64,000 nt of DNA from Flammeovirgaceae bacterium UBA6059 (GTDB taxonomy: Bacteria; Bacteroidota; Bacteroidia; Cytophagales; Cyclobacteriaceae). A program made the translations under genes and the position numbers. Location of the stretch: assembly GCA_002435755.1 (NCBI GenBank), contig DIYH01000024.1:310001-374000 (forward strand), written 5' to 3'. The notes beneath the pieces are model-generated. The model had not been told where the DNA came from and searched no databases. It was given only the letters and a program-made list of their open reading frames with translations. Positions 18,049 through 27,186 of the stretch are shown in pieces; the stretch's first letter is position 1, and every line of letters starts with the position of its first letter.

Positions 18049-18249
18049 ATCAAGCGTAGAGCTCGGTGTATAGTATTTTTGTTTAGAAACCGGAATAGCG
18101 AATTCCGATTTACAGCGCATTCGTGCTTCAACAAGATAGTTTTGTGCTCGCCTTTTGGTAAGTTGTCATGGAATAGATAAGTGTTAGCAGATGGGTCTCC
18201 CGCAAAGCGAATGTAGGTTGAGTATTGGACTACCTAGACTGATTCAATT

Positions 18250-19548
18250 TTGACAGACACTTACCGGGCATTTGAACTATCCGATGGCCTGATGCTTGGA
18301 GTGGCCACTGCTGCAACACATATTGAGGGCGGCTATCAAGCGCATAACTGGTACCAATGGTGCGAAGAAGGAAAGATCAAGGACGGTAGCCACTGCAAAG
18401 TAGCCTGCGATCACATCAATAGGATCGAAGAAGATGTTGACCTCATTGCAGGCCTTAACTGCCAGACTTACCGTCTTGGAATAGAATGGAGTAGAATTGA
18501 GCCTGAAGAAGGACGATTCAGTGAGGAGGGAGTATCAATCTACCGAAAGGAACTTAGTATTCTTAGAGAGCGCAATATTGTGCCTTTAGTGACGCTCTGG
18601 CATTTCTCCAACCCCCTGTGGATGGAAGACGATGGAGGTTGGGTCAATCCTAAATCTGTGGGTCGATACCTGCGCTTTGCTACCTTTGTGGTAGATCAGT
18701 TATCTGATCTGGTCTCTGATTGGATCACTATCAATGAGCCAAACGTCTATCTCTTTTTCGCATATTTTGAGGGCATCTGGCCTCCGGGCAAGCAGGGTGA
18801 CATACGAAGTTTTGTTAAAGCGGCTAATCATTTCTGCCAGGCACATTTGAAAGCTTATCAATTGATACATCAAAAGCAATCTGGAGCCAGGGTTGGGGTG
18901 GCGCATCATTTGCGTGTGTTTGATGGATTGGATGATCACTGGCTAACGCGAAAGGCAATACAACTGACAGCTCATGTTTTTCAGAATATGTTTCTTGAGG
19001 CAATGACTACAGGAAAGTTTAGATTTCCATTGACTCGATCAAACTCGAAACTGGAAGGAGATGTCTATGCAGACTTTATAGGGATCAACTACTACAGTCG
19101 GGATATGGTCAAAGGGGTATTCAATCCCTTAGCATTGTTTGGAGAACGGTCTGTCATGAGAGGTTCGCAAGTCAATGATCTGGGTTGGGAGATCTACCCA
19201 GATGGTCTTTATCGTCTCTGTACTGATATTTTTAAAAAGTATGGACTGCCCATTTGGATTACAGAAAATGGAGTATGCGATTCCGAAGACAAGTTAAGAA
19301 GCCAGTTTATCTATGATCACCTGTTGCAACTGGCTGATCTTCACAAGGCGGGAGTAGAAGTTGAGCGCTATTATCATTGGTCATTACTCGACAACTTTGA
19401 ATGGGCCGAGGGCAATAGTGCTCGGTTCGGGCTCTATCATACGAACTATGACACTCAGGTGAGGACGTTACGAAAGAGTGGAAAGATGTATGCTGAGATT
19501 TGTCAGCTGAAAGCTGTTTCAAACGATGTTATTGACAGATATCTATAG
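18250..19548 (+). CDS. Glycoside hydrolase family 1 protein (beta-glucosidase-like)
   Basis: A 432-residue TIM-barrel glycosidase of family GH1. The acid/base glutamate is in WITINEPNVY and the nucleophile in PIWITENGVCD; the N-terminal signature GVATAATHIEGG (usually GxATAAyQiEG) and the C-terminal HWSLLDNFEWAEG are also present. It hydrolyses beta-linked glucosides, galactosides or phospho-sugars; there is no signal peptide, so it acts in the cytoplasm. The only start that keeps the FELSDGLMLGVATA segment is a TTG at 18250; an ATG at 18292 would cut the first strand. No transporter or regulator is adjacent, so the substrate stays open. Confidence 0.88.
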   Translation: MTDTYRAFELSDGLMLGVATAATHIEGGYQAHNWYQWCEEGKIKDGSHCKVACDHINRIEEDVDLIAGLNCQTYRLGIEWSRIEPEEGRFSEEGVSIYRKELSILRERNIVPLVTLWHFSNPLWMEDDGGWVNPKSVGRYLRFATFVVDQLSDLVSDWITINEPNVYLFFAYFEGIWPPGKQGDIRSFVKAANHFCQAHLKAYQLIHQKQSGARVGVAHHLRVFDGLDDHWLTRKAIQLTAHVFQNMFLEAMTTGKFRFPLTRSNSKLEGDVYADFIGINYYSRDMVKGVFNPLALFGERSVMRGSQVNDLGWEIYPDGLYRLCTDIFKKYGLPIWITENGVCDSEDKLRSQFIYDHLLQLADLHKAGVEVERYYHWSLLDNFEWAEGNSARFGLYHTNYDTQVRTLRKSGKMYAEICQLKAVSNDVIDRYL

Positions 19549-19588
19549 TGCCGGCTAAGGTCCTTATCAGAGGATTGAAACGTACCGG

Positions 19589-20041
19589 TCAACCGTCCGC
19601 TCTATAGGTTTCGATCAATGTGCAACCATCTAGGGGATTATCACTACTTACGTTAAGGACATCATCGGTGATCTGATAAGTAGCCGTGATACCTCCTGAA
19701 GAAAAGCTATCATCTCCTAATAGAACGTATCTGAAGTCTGTTGTTTCCGATATACCGTCCCGGACCTCTGTATATCTCGCTGTGCCGTTATCAAAAATGA
19801 CACTTTGGCAGTTCTGATCTGTGCATTCCAGTTGGTTGCCACCATTGAGATCATCAGAATTACAGCTTGTATATTCAAAACTTGTCTGTACCCAAACGAT
19901 ACCTTCTAAGGAGGGCTTCTCTGTTTTGGGATCATCATCCTCATCGCAACTTGTGAATACCAAGCTCGCAATCAATAGCAGTAGAGCCAGACAAATAAAG
20001 CTCTTGTTTTGTGTAGAATATGAGGTTTTGAGATAGATCAT
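19589..20041 (-). CDS. Hypothetical lipoprotein (lipocalin-like)
   Basis: A 150-residue lipoprotein with a hydrophobic signal and lipobox VFTSC (Cys32), followed by an acidic stretch (DEDDDPKTEKP) typical of surface-destined or spacer segments in Bacteroidota lipoproteins. The rest is beta-rich with three further cysteines near the middle (CNSDD, CTDQNC) and one near the end (DGCTLIETY), the latter like the closing strand of small lipocalin-like domains. No specific function can be given. It is convergent with the GH1 gene. Confidence 0.6.
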   Translation of the reverse strand: MIYLKTSYSTQNKSFICLALLLLIASLVFTSCDEDDDPKTEKPSLEGIVWVQTSFEYTSCNSDDLNGGNQLECTDQNCQSVIFDNGTARYTEVRDGISETTDFRYVLLGDDSFSSGGITATYQITDDVLNVSSDNPLDGCTLIETYRADG

Positions 20042-20240
20042 CTTGACTGACTTGAGAAATAAGAACAGGAAAGAGGCTGATCTCCCTTAGACCAGAAAGG
20101 GTTTGGTCTTCACATTTAACGCACGGTTAACATTAAATTTGGACTAATTCAAGTTTACTGTCACAGACCATTGATATCTTAACCGTTTAAATACGTATGA
20201 TATCAGGTCATTTAGGTACTAACATTTTAGAGAAGAAGAG

Positions 20241-21335
20241 ATGAAGAAAGCATTGGTCCTTACTGGTGGGGGTGATTGCCCTGGCTTGAATGCAGTGATC
20301 CGTGGTATAGTGAAACGTGCCAATCAGACGGGAGATTGGGAGGTATACGGAAGCATGGAGGCCTACAATGGTATATTGCGTGATCCACAGGAGATCATCA
20401 AACTTGACAATGGTGTCATAGCAGGAATACATGCCAAAGGTGGCACGATTTTAAAAACGACCACAAAGGGTGGGCCTTTCAGTTGGCCTGTCAAGAGAGA
20501 AGATGGTGAGTGGGAAATGATCGACCGCTCAGACGAGATGGTCAAGATGCTGAAGGCTGACGGGTTCGAGGCAGTGATCAGTATTGGGGGTGACGGATCG
20601 CAACGGATCAGTCAATCATTGTATGAGAAAGGTCTAAACATTATTGGGGTACCAAAGACCATCGATAATGATCTCTCTGCGACAGACTATACTTTTGGCT
20701 TCCAGACGGCTGTGGAGATCGCTTCTGATGCAGTGGATAAATTGGTGACTACTGCGGAAAGTCATCACCGGCTCATGATCATGGAGGTGATGGGCCGAAG
20801 TGCCGGTTGGATTGCGTTACATGCGGCTATTGCAGGAGGTGCTGAGGTTTGCCTCATACCTGAAATACCATATGATATAGGGTCGGTACTGGAACGTATC
20901 GAAGGGCGCTATCGCCGCAATCAGGGATTTGCCAATATTGTGATAGCTGAAGGTGCCAAAGCGAAAGACGGGCAGGTCGTGGCGAAAGCAAGTGATGAGG
21001 TAGGCTATGAAAACGTTCGCTTGGGAGGTGTTGCCTATCAACTAAGTGCGGAGCTGAAAGCCGCGGGATTTACACACGATGTACGTGAGATGGTATTGGG
21101 TCATCTTCAGAGAGGGGGATCACCAACTGCATTCGATAGGATACTGGCTACACAGTTTGGTGTGAAAGCTATGGAAATGGCAATAGATGGAGAGTTTGGC
21201 AAAATGGTCGCCTTCCGTAACAATGATATAGTGACTGTTTCATTGAAGGAAGCAACAGAAGCTTACAACTTCGTATCGTTGGATAGTTACCTTGTCAAGG
21301 CTGCCAGGGGAGTTGGGATTTGCCTGGGAGATTGA
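20241..21335 (+). CDS. pfkA: 6-phosphofructokinase
   Basis: A 364-residue PFK catalysing phosphorylation of fructose 6-phosphate in glycolysis. Seen: GGGDCPGLNAVIRG at the N-terminus, the phosphoryl-donor site GGDGS (116-120), the base Asp in PKTIDND (Lys139), MGRSAGW, and LGHLQRGGSPTAFDR. Two residues distinguish ATP from pyrophosphate enzymes: Gly at the GGDGS position (E. coli Gly104) favours ATP, while Lys before TIDND (E. coli Gly124) is the form of PPi-dependent and group III enzymes. The Gly/Lys combination is typical of ATP-using group III PFKs, so ATP is the likely donor. The start is an ATG preceded by a purine-rich AGAAGAAGAG. Confidence 0.93.
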   Translation: MKKALVLTGGGDCPGLNAVIRGIVKRANQTGDWEVYGSMEAYNGILRDPQEIIKLDNGVIAGIHAKGGTILKTTTKGGPFSWPVKREDGEWEMIDRSDEMVKMLKADGFEAVISIGGDGSQRISQSLYEKGLNIIGVPKTIDNDLSATDYTFGFQTAVEIASDAVDKLVTTAESHHRLMIMEVMGRSAGWIALHAAIAGGAEVCLIPEIPYDIGSVLERIEGRYRRNQGFANIVIAEGAKAKDGQVVAKASDEVGYENVRLGGVAYQLSAELKAAGFTHDVREMVLGHLQRGGSPTAFDRILATQFGVKAMEMAIDGEFGKMVAFRNNDIVTVSLKEATEAYNFVSLDSYLVKAARGVGICLGD

Positions 21336-21415
21336 CACTTATGAAAAACTTCAAACTGTGCGTCTGAAGTTTAGGTAGGCTGTGTAGCAGAAAGACAACA
21401 TTGATGAGACTGTTC

Positions 21416-21859
21416 TTATCTTTCAAGCGGACCTTCCCATAACACTTGCTCGATCATCCATTTGTCTTTATACCTTGTCAATAGCACATAGTCTATTCCC
21501 CACCATGCGGTGATTTTTGCTGATGCTATATGGTTTGATACATCTAAGACTTCTATTTTTTTTGGAGCATCAGCCTTGGCGAACCGCTTATTTTCTGATA
21601 CACCTCTAGCATAATCAATTGCTTGCTGATAGGTCATATAACCTTCTTCCATATACTCCCCAGACTGATCATTTTTCCAATAGCCAAATTTGTGCAATGT
21701 AGGTTTTATGCTAGCAATGATCTTAGTTGTGTCACCCTTATAGAATCCTTCAAGATAGTTCAAACAAGCTTTTTCTATTTGATAGTTTGGTGCATCGGTC
21801 TGTGCATTGGAGATGCTGATAGCAAGCAGTATTACCAAAATCGTGTATAGAATATTCAT
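21416..21859 (-). CDS. Exported NTF2-like (lumazine-binding-type) protein
   Basis: A 147-residue protein with a signal peptide (about 1-19, SISNAQ) and an NTF2-like cone fold similar to the putative lumazine-binding family: ACLNYLEGFYKGDTTKIIASIKPTLHKFGYW, then VLDVSNHIASAKITAWWGIDYVLLTRYKDKWMIEQVLWEG. Such small periplasmic proteins are common in Bacteroidota and are mostly uncharacterised. It stands alone, convergent with pfkA. Confidence 0.7.
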   Translation of the reverse strand: MNILYTILVILLAISISNAQTDAPNYQIEKACLNYLEGFYKGDTTKIIASIKPTLHKFGYWKNDQSGEYMEEGYMTYQQAIDYARGVSENKRFAKADAPKKIEVLDVSNHIASAKITAWWGIDYVLLTRYKDKWMIEQVLWEGPLER

Positions 21860-22118
21860 TGATACGAGCGGTTTAATCTAAACTTAGACCTTAGCAAGGT
21901 ACATGACGTCTATGAATCATCATATACCTAAAAATGCGTGAGAATGCTTAGGAATTTGTGGAGTAGCACAAAAATCATAAGCACCAGTTTTGAAAGCATT
22001 GAGGTCTGCTCTTCGAAGTTTGTTTAGGACCGACGATTTGCATCTGGTTTTCTACGCAGTGCTTTGTATGGAAAAGGTCATTTTTAAATGACGGTTTCGA
22101 CCTGTTCTAGAATCTTTT

Positions 22119-23516
22119 CTATCGTTCAACCAAACGATTAACAATCTGACCGTTTTTGATGATGAATGTGGGGTCTGCTATGGCATTGAGGTCTTCCAGA
22201 GGATTACCTCTTAGCATGAGTAAATCAGCTCTCATACCTTCGGCTATATATCCAAAATCGGGTGATGTGAGGAATAGTCTGGAGGACAGGTAGGTCGCTC
22301 CGTTAAGTATTTGATAGTTGGACAGACCAAACTCGCTCAGCATTTTTAACTCTTGAAGGTAAGTGCTTCCAGCATAGGTTCCAGGTAAGGAGCTATCTGT
22401 GCCGACAATGATAGTGGCTCCTCGCTCCATCAACATTTGGAAATTGCTCCTGAGAAAATCATTTTTAGAAGAGACATCCTTGAAAAACTCATTCATGACA
22501 TTCTGCTCTCTTACACGTAGACCGTCTTGACCTGTGACTGGCGATAGTATCTCTGAGGGAACGAGCATGGTATCTAAATTAGAAGGAGCGTAACGTCCAT
22601 TGTAGATCCGATGCACGTTAGAAAAGCCGGAAAGCGTATAAATGATGGGTACTTTAGAGCTGGCAATCAAGTCGGCTTGCCGGGGTAGGAGTGCACCTCT
22701 CCATACCCCATGAGCAAGCACATCTGCTCCGGCGCTGACAGCCATCACAGCGTTTTCAGGGCTACCGACATGTACAAAGACTTTGTACCCAAGTGAATGA
22801 GCAGCAGAAATGGCGACTTCCAACTGCTCATAAGTGATCTCGGGTGAGCCTGGTGGTATCTGATCACAGATGATCTTAACATAATCGAGTTCGCGATCTA
22901 CATAACGTTCTATTTCTTCAGGGATTTCCTTTACATCACCAAGCAAAGGACTCAGGACATTTACAAATGACTTCAGTGGCCAGGGTAGCATTTCCTGAGT
23001 TAACGGAACAGGGTGAGCATTCTTTACTGTAATGGGAATATGAGTATGGTAGACACTTGGACCTACTACTTCTCCTGTTTCCACTTTTTTGGATAGTTTT
23101 TCGATATGTGATGCTATACCCCCCAGATCATAAACGGTCGTGATCCCAGCAAACAGGTAGGCTGACAGGTTGTATTCCATATTGGCCCTTACAATGCTCC
23201 AGGGCACTGCGCCACTCCCGGATAGATGCACATGTGCATCTATCAAGCCTGGTATGAGCGTATGATCTGACCCATCTATTACTTCATATTCGGTACGATC
23301 GAAATCCAGATTTTTGGCAATCCGCTTAATCCTATTGCGTTCAAGAAGGACATCCTGACCTCTCAGTAGTGTACTGTCCTTTCCATTGAAAACATTTACA
23401 TTCCTGATAAGGACGGGCATAGCGGACTGCTGCACATCTATCAACTCCTTGGTGTAGGGATCTGAACAACCAAAAAACACAAAAAAGAATGCAGAGAACT
23501 TAAGTGATAGTTTCAT
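22119..23516 (-). CDS. Amidohydrolase-family lipoprotein
   Basis: A 465-residue lipoprotein (lipobox FFGC, Cys17) of the metal-dependent amidohydrolase superfamily, imidazolonepropionase-like group. The metal motif HxH is in LIDAHVHLSGSG; later metal ligands fit FVHVGSP and VLAHGVW, and the catalytic Asp is in IIVGTDSSLPG. The composite beta-sandwich closes with GYIAEGMRADLLMLRGNPLEDL. Related exported enzymes act as dipeptidases or on cyclic amides. The start is set at the ATG at 23516, which gives a proper lipoprotein signal. It is divergent from a TetR gene with two shared operators between them, so it is probably the regulated target. Confidence 0.88.
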   Translation of the reverse strand: MKLSLKFSAFFFVFFGCSDPYTKELIDVQQSAMPVLIRNVNVFNGKDSTLLRGQDVLLERNRIKRIAKNLDFDRTEYEVIDGSDHTLIPGLIDAHVHLSGSGAVPWSIVRANMEYNLSAYLFAGITTVYDLGGIASHIEKLSKKVETGEVVGPSVYHTHIPITVKNAHPVPLTQEMLPWPLKSFVNVLSPLLGDVKEIPEEIERYVDRELDYVKIICDQIPPGSPEITYEQLEVAISAAHSLGYKVFVHVGSPENAVMAVSAGADVLAHGVWRGALLPRQADLIASSKVPIIYTLSGFSNVHRIYNGRYAPSNLDTMLVPSEILSPVTGQDGLRVREQNVMNEFFKDVSSKNDFLRSNFQMLMERGATIIVGTDSSLPGTYAGSTYLQELKMLSEFGLSNYQILNGATYLSSRLFLTSPDFGYIAEGMRADLLMLRGNPLEDLNAIADPTFIIKNGQIVNRLVER

Positions 23517-23525
23517 TTTAGTATT

Positions 23526-23541
23526 TAGTTCATTTGAACTA
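23526..23541. promoter_or_regulatory. TetR-type operator copy 1
   Basis: TAGTTCATTTGAACTA: half-sites TAGTTCA and TGAACTA are inverted repeats separated by two bases. It lies 10 nt upstream of the amidohydrolase start codon (23516) in the shared intergenic region. Confidence 0.75.
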
Positions 23542-23563
23542 TTTTTGAACAAAGATATCATTT

Positions 23564-23579
23564 TAGTTCAAATGAACTA
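23564..23579. promoter_or_regulatory. TetR-type operator copy 2
   Basis: TAGTTCAAATGAACTA, the exact reverse complement of copy 1, with its last base the A of the TetR gene's ATG. The centres of the two copies are 38 bp apart. Its position means bound repressor would block expression of its own gene. Confidence 0.75.
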
Positions 23580-24193
23580 TGACGACTAAAGAAAGAATCT
23601 TAACGGCAGCTCTAAAGCTGTTTAATCGAGATGGGGTGGAGCGTATCACTACACGGCATATAGCTGCTGATCTGGGTATGAGTCAGGGCAATCTTCACTA
23701 CCATTATCCCAATAAGAATGAGGTCATTTTAGCTCTGCTGCAACGTTTTTTTGATGACTTGAAGTCAGCCCAGCGCTACGAGGGGGGGCTTTTTGACAAG
23801 GAAGAAATGCTTTTGTCAATGCAGAATAACTTTCGGATCATGCATGATTATCGATTCTTTTTTCTTGAAGACAAAGTTGTCTGGAGGAGACTGCCTGAGG
23901 TGAAAAAGCAGTTGTTGGAGTACTTTGATATCACTCGCGGAAGGATCAATCAGGTCATCGAAGGCTACAAACACCATGACCTCTTTAGAGCAGAAGTGAG
24001 CCCTTATCAACTGGAGTTCCTGTTGGACCAATTTCTGTTCTCAATTACCTCCTGGCTACATGCTGTGGACTACCTGCCAATTCAGACAGATCCATCCGCT
24101 TATTTCGCAAAGTATACCTTTAGCATATGGTTGCCTTACCTGAAGCCTGATGAAGCTGAAGACTGGGAGGAGATACTCATATCGACCGGTTGA
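23579..24193 (+). CDS. TetR/AcrR-family transcription regulator
   Basis: A 204-residue one-domain regulator. The N-terminal helix-turn-helix (about 5-50) reads RILTAALKLFNRDGVERITTRHIAADLGMSQGNLHYHYPNKNEVILAL, a standard TetR pattern. The C-terminal ligand-binding part (about 60-200) is aromatic-rich and of no named subfamily. It is divergently oriented to the amidohydrolase lipoprotein gene and both starts lie beside copies of a 16-bp palindrome, so it most likely represses itself and the amidohydrolase, with a ligand related to that enzyme's substrate (inference). Confidence 0.92.
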   Translation: MTTKERILTAALKLFNRDGVERITTRHIAADLGMSQGNLHYHYPNKNEVILALLQRFFDDLKSAQRYEGGLFDKEEMLLSMQNNFRIMHDYRFFFLEDKVVWRRLPEVKKQLLEYFDITRGRINQVIEGYKHHDLFRAEVSPYQLEFLLDQFLFSITSWLHAVDYLPIQTDPSAYFAKYTFSIWLPYLKPDEAEDWEEILISTG

Positions 24194-24300
24194 TCAATCT
24201 TTTCTGTTGCGACTTACGTCAATATTTGTTTCAGCCTATTCTAAGAGGATTCCGGTAGGGGATGCCCTAAATATATGTCAACAGAAGCTGACCAATCATA

Positions 24301-25296
24301 TTATAGCAACACGTCGTTGATCGGTTTGATCTTATCAGGAATGGTATCCTTTGGCTCCTTGAGCATTTGCATCAGATCGATCTCTATGGTTCGGCAAATG
24401 GCAGACATTGGTACGTCGTTGACATAGTTTTCGAAAGGATCCTCACTATTGTCACCCACGATCTCCATAGTAGAAAATATCCAACTGATCAGTACACCAA
24501 AGGGGACTGTCAACCAAACCGTGGATTCCCCTCCAAGAGCATGGAATTCGTCCGTCAGCCCGAAAGGTAACAGTAATACGAAGATCCAAACGAACAGTGA
24601 GCTGAAATAGGCATACTGTCTTGGAAATGGCGTGTTTTTAATGCGTTCACACTTTCCCTGTTGATCATAGAGAATGTCTACATCCTTCATCATGCTCATG
24701 TGCTCAAAGTCGTTGATACATTTGTTCTTTTTAAGCTGTGAGAAATGTAGGGTTTGCAATCTAAGTAGCTGGGAGGCAGGATTGGTCTGGTCTATGATCT
24801 CTTCATACTCGGGAGCTTCCAGAAAGTAGGCAATGCAGTCTTTGCATTCCATATTATCGTTGAGTCCAAAGTCAGGCACATAGCTTAAGTTTTTGCGGTC
24901 AAAAATAGTCGTACTTCGTAATTGCATGCGGAGGGCATTGATCCAAGCCATATGCCGGCGCACCAGTAGTCGGGCTTCTTTAGCACCGTCAGGCTTGCCA
25001 TCAAGGTAGGAGATCGCTTTAGTGGCAAGTGCTCGGCTGGTATTTACTATCTGTCCCCAAACCTTACGCCCTTCCCAAAAACGGTCGTAAGACTGACTGT
25101 TCTTAAACCCGATGTAGAAAGCTACCGCAATACCTATTGTGCTTAACGGCAGGAAGGGAATACCTAGGTTGATCATCTGACTTTCAAAGTGAATGAACAG
25201 CAGGGTTACCACTGAATTCCATGTTGTGAACAGGAGTAGGTTTCTCCAGGCGAAGCGCATGATCACACTCCATCGAATATTGCGTTTTACATACAT
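24301..25296 (-). CDS. Bestrophin-family ion channel
   Basis: A 331-residue membrane protein of the bestrophin (UPF0187) family. Seen: the N-terminal RFAWRNLLLFTTWNSVVTLLF, the first helical hairpin ending LSTIGIAVAFYIGFKNSQSYDRFWEGRKVWGQIVN, and the later helices FSSLFVWIFVLLLPFGL and WLTVPFGVLISWIFSTMEIVGDNSEDPFENYVNDVPM. The NSQSYDRFWEGRK and EDPF motifs are family hallmarks. Bacterial homologues form pentameric channels, for example for monovalent ions. It is followed after 150 nt by an SDR gene on the same strand; no functional link is evident. Confidence 0.93.
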   Translation of the reverse strand: MYVKRNIRWSVIMRFAWRNLLLFTTWNSVVTLLFIHFESQMINLGIPFLPLSTIGIAVAFYIGFKNSQSYDRFWEGRKVWGQIVNTSRALATKAISYLDGKPDGAKEARLLVRRHMAWINALRMQLRSTTIFDRKNLSYVPDFGLNDNMECKDCIAYFLEAPEYEEIIDQTNPASQLLRLQTLHFSQLKKNKCINDFEHMSMMKDVDILYDQQGKCERIKNTPFPRQYAYFSSLFVWIFVLLLPFGLTDEFHALGGESTVWLTVPFGVLISWIFSTMEIVGDNSEDPFENYVNDVPMSAICRTIEIDLMQMLKEPKDTIPDKIKPINDVLL

Positions 25297-25446
25297 GCGG
25301 GTTGTTCTTTGGTATATAAGCGTCTTTTAAATTAATGGATTACATACAATCCAGTTTTTTCAAAACGGAATTTGTTTTTAGAACCTGAAGGAGTTACACG
25401 GTGGGACATAACCCTATGATCCATATGAGTTGAGAATACTCCCACT

Positions 25447-26235
25447 TCATAGATCGTCGTAGGGTTCAGGTTGGGTCCCATCTACATCTGTGAAACCATA
25501 TTCCCTAGCTAGCTCGGCTGCTACCAATATTTGACCAGTTTTTTTGATAACACTATCGTCAGCTGCTAAAGCAGCAACAGCTCTACCAACGAATATTGGA
25601 GTTTCTTTTTTTGGATTAGGGCCCTTTTTCTTGTTGTTGATGTAACCGGGATATAGCGAGACACAGGCTATTTTGTGTTTTTTCAATTCCACTGCCATAT
25701 CCATGGTCATTTTGTCAACAGCGGCTTTGGTGACACCATAGACTACATTACCATAATACCTACAGCTCGCATAAAAAGAGATATTTACAATAAGACCACT
25801 CTTTTGGCTTAGCATTAGGTCAGTGGCAAAAACGCTTGCTATGTAGTTGGAACGAACACCGACATTGTTCATTTCATCCCAAAGTTCAACTGGTTGCTGC
25901 CAGAATGGATTTTTCCATTTGAAACCAGCATATTTTTTCCTGTCTCTAAGTCTTTGATACCCACCCCAAGCGTTGTTAACCAGCAGGTCTAACTTTCCTT
26001 CCTTTCTTTTGATTTGTGTAAAAACAGCCCTGACCTCCTCATCAATTTCATGATCACAAGTCATGGCTACTCCTAGCCCTCCTGCTTTCGTAATAGGCGC
26101 TACATCTCTATCGGTGATGCTCCGACCAGTAACGTACACTGTTGCTCCAGCCTCCCCAAGTCCTGTAGCAATTCCCTTTCCGACATTTCGTGTTCCGCCT
26201 GTGACAAGCGCTACTCTATTTTCAAGAGGTTTCAC
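25447..26235 (-). CDS. SDR-family oxidoreductase
   Basis: A 262-residue classical short-chain dehydrogenase with a Rossmann fold. The NAD(P) motif is ALVTGGTRNVGKGIATGLG, the NNAWGG variant replaces the common NNAG, and the active-site YGVTKAAVDK has Tyr and Lys in YxxxK spacing. The substrate cannot be deduced. Its start overlaps the stop of the methyltransferase gene by 4 nt, so the two are co-translated. Similar proteins with NNAWGGY are annotated as DHRS1-like; I place it there only tentatively. Confidence 0.88.
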   Translation of the reverse strand: MKPLENRVALVTGGTRNVGKGIATGLGEAGATVYVTGRSITDRDVAPITKAGGLGVAMTCDHEIDEEVRAVFTQIKRKEGKLDLLVNNAWGGYQRLRDRKKYAGFKWKNPFWQQPVELWDEMNNVGVRSNYIASVFATDLMLSQKSGLIVNISFYASCRYYGNVVYGVTKAAVDKMTMDMAVELKKHKIACVSLYPGYINNKKKGPNPKKETPIFVGRAVAALAADDSVIKKTGQILVAAELAREYGFTDVDGTQPEPYDDL

Positions 26236-26987
26236 GTTTTATCCTTTTTAGCTACATAAAATCCATAGCTGTAATACGCTTTAAACCTTTCGTAAAACTC
26301 GATTTCCTCAGTGTAGGCATCAACGATCCTTCTAGCTGAGTCGATGTTGTTATGACGCAGAAGAAATGGAGCAAATCGAGATTTAATAGGTTCGTAGTAG
26401 TTAGTGATCCAGCTCCGTTCATCAAGAGAGAAATAACCTAATAGCGTAAACCCATTATCTTCTAAGGTTTTTATGTTCCCGGAAGCTGTACTTATCTCCG
26501 GACACTCGACCTGCCAGAAGTCTTCAACTTCTTTGGGCCTTGTATTAGTGATCCAAGTGATTTCACTTATGCTGAAGTATCCCTCAGGCTTGAGGAATTC
26601 ACCCCACTTTTTGACACCTGTTTCAAAACCGATATTGTAAATCGCTCCTTCTGACCAAATGAGGTCAAGAGACTCCTTTTCAAATGAAAGATCATCCATT
26701 GACTCTTCAAGCGTCTTTATTCTTTCGCTAACCCCGGATACTTTTGATTTTCCGTTTAGTTCATTTAAAAAAGGATGAGCTAAATCTACTGCTGTAATGT
26801 GACCATCGATATTTTGAGCAAGAGTAATAGTCTGTCCCCCAGTACCACAACCAATGTCAGCTACTTTTAGCTTTCTATCGCTTGGCAATTGTATGAAGCT
26901 AAGCGCTCTTAGGGTATCTTCTTTGCTTCCCGGTCCCTGTCTTTCAGAGTTTTTGTGTAGGTCAATTTCTAAGTCTAATTCGGTCAT
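26232..26987 (-). CDS. Class I SAM-dependent methyltransferase
   Basis: A 251-residue methyltransferase. The SAM-binding motif I is LKVADIGCGTGGQTITLAQ; the acidic end of strand 2 is in HITAVDLAHPFL; motif IV is ESLDLIWSEGAIYNIGFE. These match the small-molecule methyltransferase group (UbiE/Smt-like). It is the first gene of a pair with the SDR gene downstream (4-nt overlap). No substrate can be named; a linked methyltransfer and redox step on one small molecule is possible. Confidence 0.88.
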   Translation of the reverse strand: MTELDLEIDLHKNSERQGPGSKEDTLRALSFIQLPSDRKLKVADIGCGTGGQTITLAQNIDGHITAVDLAHPFLNELNGKSKVSGVSERIKTLEESMDDLSFEKESLDLIWSEGAIYNIGFETGVKKWGEFLKPEGYFSISEITWITNTRPKEVEDFWQVECPEISTASGNIKTLEDNGFTLLGYFSLDERSWITNYYEPIKSRFAPFLLRHNNIDSARRIVDAYTEEIEFYERFKAYYSYGFYVAKKDKT

Positions 26988-27186
26988 TGTTGCTTATGAT
27001 ATTCAATGATACAATGTAATCCGCCTACATCAATACATCTTGAATTATGACACAAAATTTGGCTCATACCAAAGCTTTTCGGTCCTCGTGCGGTGGTCAG
27101 ATCGGTTTATACCAAGCGGCTGAGGTTTGACATAGTCTTCACTGTTATGGAGATAGCAAAACTTACCTAAGTCAACAGTCAGATTA

